Below are positions 1-5,562 of a stretch of 8,200 bases of DNA, piece by piece (within the stretch, counting starts at the first letter, position 1; each line of letters opens with the position of its first letter). Under the pieces are notes generated by a model. It searched no databases and was not told where the DNA came from. It saw only the letters and a list, made by a program, of their open reading frames with translations. Source of the DNA: Clostridiales bacterium. GTDB lineage: Bacteria; Bacillota; Clostridia; Oscillospirales; Acutalibacteraceae. A program made the position numbers and the translations under genes. The DNA is taken from assembly GCA_019416395.1 (NCBI GenBank), contig DXXH01000032.1, forward strand, positions 7,685-15,884, read 5' to 3'.

Positions 1-845
1 CGGAAAACCCCGGTGACGCGCTGCAGGCCGCTTTGCAGTACGGCCAGCTGCTCACCGTGAAGATCGAAAACATGAAGGAGCAGCACCGCAAGGCTGCCGA
101 GGAAAATGAAGCTGCCAAAGCGGCGGCTGCCCAGGAGCCTGCCAAACCGGAGCGCAAGCCTCTGGAACCCCAGGAACCCACCGAGGAAGTGGGATTCATT
201 TCCGTGGCTGCCGGCGACGGGCTGCAAAGCCTGTTCCAGGATTTGGGTTGCGCCAATGTGGTCAGCGGCGGCCAAACCATGAACCCCAGCACCGAAGACT
301 TGCTGGAAGCCATTATGGCCACCCCGGCGAAAAAGGTCTTTGTCCTGCCCAACAACAAAAATATTCTCATGGCAGCGGAACAGACTGTGCCTTTGGCCAC
401 AGACCGGGAAGTGACCGTCATTCCCACCCGGACTATTCCCCAAGGCATTTCCGCCATGCTGGCCTTTGATCCGGACGCCGACGCGGAAACCAACCAGGAA
501 GCCATGCTAGAAGCCGCTTCCCACGTGGATACGGGGCTTGTGACGTTTGCCGCCCGGGATTCAGAATACGGCGGCCACACCATTCGCCACGGGGATATTC
601 TGGGGCTGAAAAACGGCAAGCTGGAATATATTGAAAAAGATCCGGTAGCTGCCTGTGTAAAGGTAACCAGATCTCTGGCTTCCAAAAAGACATCCTTCAT
701 CACCTTGATTTACGGTGAGGGGATCACCGAGGAGCAAGCTGACGAAGCCAAACGCACCTTGGAAAACAAACTCCATTCCGATGTGGAAATCACATTGGTC
801 AATGGCGGACAGCCTGTGTATTACTTTATTATTTCCGTGGAATGA
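1..845 (+). CDS. fakA: Fatty acid kinase subunit FakA (YloV/DAK2 family), C-terminal part
   Basis: This is the 3' part of a gene entering from the left edge. The reading frame is open from base 3, giving 280 residues before the TGA at 843-845. The family is about 550 residues long, so the N-terminal ATP-binding DhaL/DAK2 domain and part of the middle domain lie outside the window. Visible family signatures are the helix 'KIENMKEQH' near the left edge, 'GDGLQSLFQDLG', 'SGGQTMNPSTEDLL', 'VFVLPNNKNILMAA', 'IPQGISAMLAFDP' and the terminal 'PVYYFIISVE'. From family knowledge, FakA phosphorylates fatty acids presented by a FakB (DegV) carrier, feeding acyl-phosphate to phospholipid synthesis in the cytoplasm. 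An Ala/Glu/Pro-rich linker of roughly 35 residues sits between the 'KEQH' helix and 'GFISVAAGDG'; it looks longer than usual, but I cannot measure that here. The TTG at 33 is internal, not the start. A hairpin terminator follows. The family call is confident; activity is inferred. Confidence 0.93.
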   Translation, partial: ENPGDALQAALQYGQLLTVKIENMKEQHRKAAEENEAAKAAAAQEPAKPERKPLEPQEPTEEVGFISVAAGDGLQSLFQDLGCANVVSGGQTMNPSTEDLLEAIMATPAKKVFVLPNNKNILMAAEQTVPLATDREVTVIPTRTIPQGISAMLAFDPDADAETNQEAMLEAASHVDTGLVTFAARDSEYGGHTIRHGDILGLKNGKLEYIEKDPVAACVKVTRSLASKKTSFITLIYGEGITEEQADEAKRTLENKLHSDVEITLVNGGQPVYYFIISVE

Positions 846-936
846 TCTTTCCGGAAGGAAGGTAATGTGGAGATCTTCGGGGAGAAATACCGGAGTTTTC
901 CCAGACTTGTCCTTATCAACACAACCAGCATTTTTC

Positions 937-970
937 AAGAAACCTTTCTGTTTTAGAAAGGTTTCTTTTT
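937..970 (+). terminator. Intrinsic terminator after fakA
   Basis: A perfect 13-base-pair stem (937-949 pairing with 955-967) with a 5-base loop (GTTTT) is followed by a T run ending at 970. It lies 91 bases past the fakA stop and only about 30 bases before the next ATG. This is the expected form of a Rho-independent terminator ending the fakA transcript. The A/T pairs at the foot of the stem merge into the T run. Because it sits so close to the next gene, it could also act as an attenuator for the P-loop gene and recG. Confidence 0.85.
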
Positions 971-987
971 GTCAGGCATCTTTTGCC

Positions 988-993
988 AGGGAG
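988..993 (+). promoter_or_regulatory. Ribosome binding site deciding the start at 1001
   Basis: AGGGAG lies 7 bases before the ATG at 1001 but only 1 base before the in-frame ATG at 995. It is also downstream of the in-frame TTG at 983. Spacing therefore favours 1001, which also gives the typical N-terminus with the first beta strand running directly into the P-loop. Confidence 0.6.
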
Positions 994-1000
994 CATGCTC

Positions 1001-1546
1001 ATGAAACTGTATATTGTGGGACCGGTAGGAAGCGGAAAAACCACCCTGGCCCGGAAGCTTTCCAAGGAGACAGGCATTCCCTGCTTTCATTTGGATCAGG
1101 TGGCCCACCGGAAAGATCCCACTGCCAAAATTGGCAACCGAAAGCGGCCGGAAGCAGAGCGAGACGCCATTTTCCAATCCATTTTGTCCAGGACAGACTA
1201 CATTCTTGAGGACAGCGGACGGCTTTGTTTTGCCCGGGGCCTGGAATCAGCAGACAAAATTTTGCTGCTGGAACCTTACACGTTCCTGCGACTGGGCCGT
1301 ATTCTACGCCGGTGGATCCGGCAAAATTTGGGGCTGGAGCGTTGTGGTTACCGGCCCACTTGGGCAATGCTGGGCAATATGATGCGTTGGACTTGGGCAT
1401 ACGATACCGGAAAAGACGGGGTACGGGTCCGGGCAGAACGTTACCCGCACAAGCTTACAGTGGTCCGATCCAAAAGGGATTTGGGACGGTTTACCCGGGA
1501 TATGGTCACTGATACAAAGGGGGAGCGGTATGGCATCTCTGTTTGA
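1001..1546 (+). CDS. Small P-loop kinase-like protein (FlaR / 'topology modulation' / adenylate-kinase-like)
   Basis: The product is 181 residues. Residues 2-6 form the first hydrophobic beta strand, followed by a Walker A loop 'GPVGSGKTT' at 7-15. An 'HLDQV' segment at 30-34 resembles the substrate-side loop of small nucleotide or shikimate-type kinases. The stretch 'YILEDSGR' at 68-74 and then 'ADKILLLE' at 84-91 match the Walker-B-like strand pattern of the family often annotated as adenylate kinase/FlaR or DNA topology modulation protein. A basic Arg-rich stretch at 97-108 could supply lid arginines. The C-terminal 'KLTVVRSKRDLGRF' at 151-164 is the usual last strand and helix. The substrate is unknown; nucleotide-monophosphate phosphorylation is only a family-level guess. 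It ends 17 bases inside recG, suggesting translational coupling. A terminator hairpin lies just upstream and no convincing promoter was seen after it, so its expression may depend on read-through or on a promoter overlapping the hairpin. Confidence 0.8.
   Translation: MKLYIVGPVGSGKTTLARKLSKETGIPCFHLDQVAHRKDPTAKIGNRKRPEAERDAIFQSILSRTDYILEDSGRLCFARGLESADKILLLEPYTFLRLGRILRRWIRQNLGLERCGYRPTWAMLGNMMRWTWAYDTGKDGVRVRAERYPHKLTVVRSKRDLGRFTRDMVTDTKGERYGISV
1516..1525 (+). promoter_or_regulatory. Ribosome binding site of recG inside the upstream gene
   Basis: AAAGGGGGAG ends 4 bases before the ATG at 1530. It lies within the last codons of the P-loop gene. Together with the 17-base overlap, it supports the start at 1530 and coupled translation of the two genes. 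Confidence 0.65.
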
Positions 1547-3569
1547 AATGGACATCACAAAGCTTGGTGGAGTGGGCGAAAAACGGGCCAAGCTTTTTCA
1601 GAAGCTGGGGGTTCCCACCGTAGGGGACCTGCTGCGCCTTTATCCCAGGGCCTATGAGGATTGGAGCCTGCACACCCTGATCCGGGACACCACCTTGAAC
1701 GATCTCACGGTGATCAAAGCCACGGTCCTGCACCGCCCTACGGAAACCAGGGTGCGGGGCGGAAAGCTGCTCTACAAAACCCTGGTCACGGACGGGGATT
1801 CGGATTTGGCCCTTACTTTTTTTAACAACCGGTACATTCCCACCCTGCTTAAAGAAGGAGAAACGTACCTGTTCCGGGGAAAGGTAACCGGCACCTTGCT
1901 GCGCAGGGAAATGGTCTCCCCCGAATTTCTGGCGGAATCCAAAAGCCTGGCCATTCAGCCCATCTACCCGGCCACCCAAGGGCTTTCCTCACGGCAGATC
2001 GCGGCGGCGGTACAAAATGCCCTGGCCCTGCTCCCGGAACAGCTCCACGACCCCCTTCCCGACAAGCTGCGGGAGCAGTATCACCTATGCACCCTGCGCT
2101 ACGCCCTGGAAACCATTCACTTCCCCAAAACGCCGGAAGAGCTGTCTACCGCCCGGTTCCGGCTGACTTTTGAAGAATTCCTGGTGCTGCAGCTGGGGCT
2201 TTTGCAAATCAAAAGCGGCCGGAAGCAGGAAAATCTTCACCCCCTTCCGGACCAGTTTCCCGAAGGGTTCGCCCAGCTGCTGCCCTTTTCCCTCACCGGC
2301 GCCCAACGGCGGGCCATTGCGGAAGCCGTCCATGACATGGGGGGCGATTCTCCCATGAACCGGCTGATTCAAGGCGATGTGGGCAGCGGTAAAACTGCCG
2401 TGGCTGCCGCCCTGTGCTGGGCCGTGATCCAAAACGGCATGCAGGCGGCCCTCATGGCTCCCACTGAGATTCTGGCCACTCAGCACTACCACTCTTTAAA
2501 CGCATTGCTGGAACCAGCCAAAATCACCTGCGCTTTACTTACCGGCTCAGTGAAAGCCGCTGAAAAAAAGAAGCTTTACAAAGCCCTTAGCGACGGCCGG
2601 ATCCAATTGGTCATTGGCACCCACGCCCTGATCGGGGACAAAGTGGAATTTCATGACCTGGGACTTGTCATCACCGACGAGCAGCACCGGTTCGGCGTGG
2701 GACAGCGGTCCGCCCTGGCCAAGAAGGGGGCTTCTCCCCATTTGCTGGTCATGAGCGCCACCCCCATTCCCCGTACCCTGGCCTTAATGGTCTATGGGGA
2801 CCTGGATATCTCCGTGCTGGACGAGCTTCCTCCCGGGCGGCAGAAAATCGAAACCTATTTGATTGACCCGGGTAAACGCCACCGAGCTTTCACCTATGTC
2901 CAGAAACACCTGGACCAGGGACGGCAGGGATACCTGATCTGCCCTTTGATCGAAGAGGACGAAAGCGGCATGGCCAGCGTCCTTCAGTATGGGGAAACGG
3001 TACGGGAAGCTTTCCCCAACGCCACAGTAGGCGTTCTCCATGGGAAAATGAAGCCCGCTGAAAAAGAACAGGTGATGGAAGAGTTTTCCCAAGGGAAAAT
3101 CCAGCTCCTTGTTTCCACCACCGTGGTGGAAGTGGGCGTGGACGTACCCAACGCGGTGATCATGGTCATCGAAAACGCGGAACGGTACGGCCTTTCCCAG
3201 CTCCATCAGCTGCGGGGAAGGATTGGCCGGGGAAAATACCTTTCCACCTGCATTCTCATCACCGACTCCCAAAACGAAGACACCCTTAAGCGGTTGAAGC
3301 TTTTCCGGGACACCAGCGATGGTTTCGCCATCGCCGAAGCAGATTTAAAACTGCGCGGGCCTGGTGATTTCTTCGGACAGCGGCAGCACGGCCTGCCTCA
3401 ATTGAAAATTGCCGACATGACCACCGACATGGACGTGCTCCGGCAAGCCCAGCGCTGCGCCAAAGAGCTTTTTTCCACCCACGCCCTGGAAGAAGAACAA
3501 TACCGGGGACTGCGCGGGGAAATCCGCCGGCTGTTCGCCAAAACCGGTGGGGACGGCGTGGTGCTATAA
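1530..3569 (+). CDS. recG: ATP-dependent DNA helicase RecG
   Basis: The product is 679 residues, full length for the family (about 680-690). The N-terminal wedge region opens with a helix-hairpin-like 'GVGEKRAKLFQKLG' (14-27), followed by an OB-fold that binds branched DNA. The helicase core shows 'LTGAQRRAI' (about 255-263), Walker A 'GDVGSGKT' (282-289, Lys288), 'APTEILATQH', the DEQH box (383-386), 'SATPIPRT' (409-416), 'TTVVEVGVDVP' (about 530-540) and the arginine-finger motif 'QLRGRIGRG' (560-568). The C-terminal 'RGPGDFFGQRQHG' (about 609-621) is typical of RecG. No key residue is missing. From family knowledge, RecG is a monomeric double-strand translocase that regresses stalled forks and branch-migrates Holliday junctions and D- or R-loops. 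It follows the P-loop gene with a 17-base overlap and ends before a hairpin cluster shared with the convergent carboxypeptidase gene. Confidence 0.98.
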   Translation: MASLFEMDITKLGGVGEKRAKLFQKLGVPTVGDLLRLYPRAYEDWSLHTLIRDTTLNDLTVIKATVLHRPTETRVRGGKLLYKTLVTDGDSDLALTFFNNRYIPTLLKEGETYLFRGKVTGTLLRREMVSPEFLAESKSLAIQPIYPATQGLSSRQIAAAVQNALALLPEQLHDPLPDKLREQYHLCTLRYALETIHFPKTPEELSTARFRLTFEEFLVLQLGLLQIKSGRKQENLHPLPDQFPEGFAQLLPFSLTGAQRRAIAEAVHDMGGDSPMNRLIQGDVGSGKTAVAAALCWAVIQNGMQAALMAPTEILATQHYHSLNALLEPAKITCALLTGSVKAAEKKKLYKALSDGRIQLVIGTHALIGDKVEFHDLGLVITDEQHRFGVGQRSALAKKGASPHLLVMSATPIPRTLALMVYGDLDISVLDELPPGRQKIETYLIDPGKRHRAFTYVQKHLDQGRQGYLICPLIEEDESGMASVLQYGETVREAFPNATVGVLHGKMKPAEKEQVMEEFSQGKIQLLVSTTVVEVGVDVPNAVIMVIENAERYGLSQLHQLRGRIGRGKYLSTCILITDSQNEDTLKRLKLFRDTSDGFAIAEADLKLRGPGDFFGQRQHGLPQLKIADMTTDMDVLRQAQRCAKELFSTHALEEEQYRGLRGEIRRLFAKTGGDGVVL

Positions 3570-3599
3570 CCGCTCAACAGAAAACCATTGCCACAGCCA

Positions 3600-3632
3600 A
3601 AAGAGGCTGCCGCGTTGTGCGGCAGCCTCTTT
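3600..3632. terminator. GC-rich bidirectional hairpin between convergent genes
   Basis: A perfect 14-base-pair stem (3600-3613 with 3619-3632) has a 5-base loop (GTTGT) and A/T pairs at its foot. It lies 30 bases past the recG stop and about 60 bases past the stop of the minus-strand gene. It therefore fits as a shared terminator read in both directions. The T runs are short (3-4) on either strand, so termination strength is uncertain. Confidence 0.75.
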
Positions 3633-3647
3633 CAATGTGTATAGATA

Positions 3648-3668
3648 GTTTTCCGCCTTTTGGAAAAC
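3648..3668. repeat. Small inverted repeat in the convergent 3' region
   Basis: GTTTTCC (3648-3654) and GGAAAAC (3662-3668) pair perfectly over 7 bases around a 7-base loop. The repeat lies between the GC-rich terminator and the end of the minus-strand gene. It may help to end, or to stabilise the 3' end of, the carboxypeptidase transcript. It has no long T run of its own. Confidence 0.45.
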
Positions 3669-3675
3669 GAATGGC

Positions 3676-3696
3676 AACCAGCGGCGTCTGCTGGTT
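3676..3696. repeat. Inverted repeat overlapping the carboxypeptidase stop codon
   Basis: AACCAGC (3676-3682) and GCTGGTT (3690-3696) pair over 7 bases around a 7-base loop. The last two bases lie inside the minus-strand TAA stop (3695-3697). It is a possible 3'-end stabilising hairpin; no T tract follows it on the minus strand. Function is inferred only. Confidence 0.4.
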
Positions 3697-5338
3697 ATAA
3701 ATCCCGGTACTTGCGCACCTTCCGCAGCTGCTTCTGCTTCCGGCGGTACAGGAAAATCAAAATCACATAAATCAAAATCAGCGCCAGGATCACACCCATG
3801 ATAATGAGGAACCAGGGAGATGTGAGCACCGAGGTCCCCTGGCTGACAAAGGACAGCATTTCGCTGCGGGACACGGACTCCGCAGCCACCAGCGGAACCG
3901 TGGCGATCACTTCGCCTGCGTAGCTCATAGTAGCGGTGCCAATCTGCTCACCACGCTCAACAGGCGCCTGAACGCTTTCCGGCACGTCCGTTTCCACGAT
4001 AATACTGGAAGTATCCACGTTTTCCGGCAGCATCACGGTGACATTGTCCCCCGCCACCAGCTGGAGCCGGTCCTGCTGCCAGGCGTATTCCAAAGGCACA
4101 TCGGCCAAAATATCCCCCTGGGCCGCCACCGTTCGGATTCGCAGGTTGAGAAACGCCCATCGGAACAACGTCGCCGCATCCAGCATCTCGCCGTGCAGGG
4201 AAATACTATCCCCGTTGGCGTCCACCGAGGGACTCCCCAAACAGGCCACCACATAGGTATACCCGTCTAAAGAGGCGGAAGCCACAATGCAATACCCGGC
4301 CTGGTCATGGGAACCGGTTTTGATGCCGGTAGCATAGCGGTAATAATAGGAATATCCGTCGTCCGCGTAGTTGGTCAACAGCTTATTGGTGGTATTGGCC
4401 GTCTTTTCCTTCTCCGGGTGGCCAATGGGGTAATAATTGTACGCAGTCGTGCTGGTAACTTCCGTAAACAGAGGCAGGCTCATGGCGTATTTGGTGATGG
4501 TCACCATGTCCCTGGCGGTGGAATAATGGTTTGGATTGTGCAGTCCATGGGGATTGGTGAAATGGGTATTGGTACACCCCAGCTCCGCCGCCTTTTCATT
4601 CATCAATTGCACAAAATAACTGGTTCCCGTATAATCCGTGGGATCAAATTCCCCGCTGCTGGCGGAAGAATTTGTGGCGCTGCTGGTGCTACTGGTGCTG
4701 CTTTCCCCGCTGGACGAGGATTCCGTATTCCCGGCAGCCTCTGGATCGTCGTTGGAAGAACTTTCCGAAGAGGCAGAACTTCCGTCTCCAGAAGCAGCTT
4801 CCGGATCATCGTTGGAGCTCCCGTTTTCTGTGGTAGAACTCTCGTCTCCAGAGGCGGCCTCATCCTTTTGGCCAATCTGCCCGGAAGCGTACAGGGAATC
4901 CACATATTTTGCCAAGGTCAGCGCGGCGTTGTTTCCGGAAGGCACCATCATCAGGTACAGCATGTCCTTCCCGGTAAAGGTATCCCCCACGTCGAAATCC
5001 GCCACCGAACTGCCTGTGCCCACTAACTCGTCCACCACGCTTTGGGGTATGGTGATCTCCGCGTTTTCAATGTCCGGGATATTCTCATAGGCCACAATAT
5101 AGGTCATGATCTTTGTCAGGGACGCCATGGGAAGCTGCTCGTCGGCATTTTCCGAGTACACTACCTTGTCCGTGTCCAGGTTGATCATGAAATAGGCTTT
5201 GCAGTGCGGCCCATTGGGATTTTTGTCATCTGTGTCCCAGCCGAATTCAAAGCCCTCTGCCGAAGCGCTGGCCCCAAAAGTCATGGCAGTGAATAAAACC
5301 GCTAAAAATACCCCAGTGATCCTTCGTAAACGTTTCAT
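3695..5338 (-). CDS. Serine-type D-Ala-D-Ala carboxypeptidase (PBP5/DacA family), membrane-anchored, with repeat insertion
   Basis: The product is 547 residues with the start at 5338. An in-frame ATG at 5377 exists, but GGAAAGG at 5345-5351 sits 6 bases before 5338. That start gives a classic signal peptide: MKRLRR, a hydrophobic core, then ASA|E near residue 27. The catalytic triad motifs are SLTK at 73-76 (nucleophile Ser73, Lys76), SGN at 134-136 and KTG at 340-342. Other family marks are 'LGCTNTHFTNPHGLH' (253-267) and the block around KTG. A PBP5_C-like beta domain spans about 405-490. A transmembrane helix at about 508-530 followed by a basic tail replaces the amphipathic anchor of enteric PBP5. 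It removes the terminal D-Ala from peptidoglycan stem peptides outside the cell, limiting cross-linking. The odd feature is a Ser/Asp/Glu/Ala-rich stretch of about 80 residues (152-232) between SGN and the 'FVQLMNEKA' helix; from memory of the family, far fewer residues separate them. DacA versus DacF subtype cannot be decided. Confidence 0.93.
   Translation of the reverse strand: MKRLRRITGVFLAVLFTAMTFGASASAEGFEFGWDTDDKNPNGPHCKAYFMINLDTDKVVYSENADEQLPMASLTKIMTYIVAYENIPDIENAEITIPQSVVDELVGTGSSVADFDVGDTFTGKDMLYLMMVPSGNNAALTLAKYVDSLYASGQIGQKDEAASGDESSTTENGSSNDDPEAASGDGSSASSESSSNDDPEAAGNTESSSSGESSTSSTSSATNSSASSGEFDPTDYTGTSYFVQLMNEKAAELGCTNTHFTNPHGLHNPNHYSTARDMVTITKYAMSLPLFTEVTSTTAYNYYPIGHPEKEKTANTTNKLLTNYADDGYSYYYRYATGIKTGSHDQAGYCIVASASLDGYTYVVACLGSPSVDANGDSISLHGEMLDAATLFRWAFLNLRIRTVAAQGDILADVPLEYAWQQDRLQLVAGDNVTVMLPENVDTSSIIVETDVPESVQAPVERGEQIGTATMSYAGEVIATVPLVAAESVSRSEMLSFVSQGTSVLTSPWFLIIMGVILALILIYVILIFLYRRKQKQLRKVRKYRDL
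4682..4861 (-). repeat. Three tandem 60-bp (20-codon) degenerate repeats within the carboxypeptidase gene
   Basis: Aligned in frame, residues 160-179, 180-199 and 200-219 form three successive 20-residue units. Units 1 and 2 both begin EAASGD and end SSNDDP, sharing 14 of 20 residues by hand count. Unit 3 keeps EAA and the Ser-rich character but lacks the NDDP end. At DNA level, units 1 (4802-4861) and 2 (4742-4801) match at about 40 of 60 positions. Identity is concentrated at the unit ends, and several differences there are synonymous. The repeat period is a whole number of codons, so gain or loss of a unit would keep the frame. Confidence 0.8.
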
Positions 5339-5344
5339 AGCATT

Positions 5345-5351
5345 CCTTTCC
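5345..5351 (-). promoter_or_regulatory. Ribosome binding site deciding the carboxypeptidase start
   Basis: On the minus strand this reads GGAAAGG, with 6 bases to the ATG at 5338. No such site precedes the upstream ATG at 5377 at suitable spacing. The shorter start also exposes a proper signal peptide at the N-terminus. Confidence 0.7.
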
Positions 5352-5438
5352 GCCCAGGAAAACACGGGCCCACACATTCCCTCTTGTTCCTCTGCCCGGG
5401 CCGCGCCGAAACACTGGCCCTACCTTTTTTCCCAATCC

Positions 5439-5449
5439 TGTGCTACAAT
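5439..5449 (+). promoter_or_regulatory. Candidate extended -10 promoter for sbcDC
   Basis: TGTGCTACAAT fits the Gram-positive extended -10 form (TRTGN-TATAAT) with one mismatch in the hexamer. No good -35 is present 16-18 bases upstream (TACCTT at 5421-5426), but extended -10 promoters tolerate that. Transcription would start near 5456, leaving a leader of about 105 bases before sbcD. This is pattern evidence only. Confidence 0.4.
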
Positions 5450-5494
5450 AGGGACAGTTCTTCCCCAATTGGTTTACCATAACATATTTTTTTC

Positions 5495-5500
5495 ATTGTA
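5495..5500 (-). promoter_or_regulatory. Candidate -10 element for the carboxypeptidase gene
   Basis: On the minus strand the hexamer reads TACAAT in an AT-rich stretch about 155 bases before the start at 5338. The matching -35 position is weak (TTTTCT at 17-base spacing). If both this and the plus-strand candidate are used, the two divergent transcripts would overlap by about 30 bases. Low confidence. Confidence 0.25.
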
Positions 5501-5550
5501 CCTTATTTCACGGAAAAAGAAAAGCCTGTAATTCTTAACAATTTTTGAAA

Positions 5551-5556
5551 AGGAGG
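5551..5556 (+). promoter_or_regulatory. Ribosome binding site deciding the sbcD start
   Basis: AGGAGG, preceded by AAA, lies 6 bases before the ATG at 5563. An in-frame TTG at 5545 lies upstream of this site and would translate through it, so it is not the start. MKLFHTSDWHLG at 5563 is the standard SbcD N-terminus. Confidence 0.9.
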
Positions 5557-5562
5557 CCACCT

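Noticed and set aside
33..35. TTG as the start of a 270-residue protein at the left edge
   Set aside because: The frame is open and resembles FakA upstream of this codon to base 3, so the gene is truncated by the window and does not start here.
983..1000. Starts at TTG 983 or ATG 995 for the P-loop protein
   Set aside because: The SD at 988-993 is downstream of, or too close to, these codons. ATG 1001 has normal spacing and the canonical N-terminus.
4682..4861. CRISPR-like or regulatory DNA repeat array
   Set aside because: The units are directly abutting, codon-periodic and lie in a coding frame with conserved protein character. There are no spacers.
4307..5026. 239-codon open frame on the plus strand opposite the carboxypeptidase gene
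   Set aside because: It is antisense to the conserved catalytic domain, has no family resemblance and shows biased composition expected of a shadow frame.
5339..5377. Longer carboxypeptidase N-terminus from the ATG at 5377
   Set aside because: It would place 13 unusual residues before the signal peptide, and the good SD lies directly before the ATG at 5338.
5545..5562. sbcD start at the TTG at 5545
   Set aside because: The frame from this codon reads through the SD itself, and homologous proteins start at the MKLFHTSDWH position (5563).
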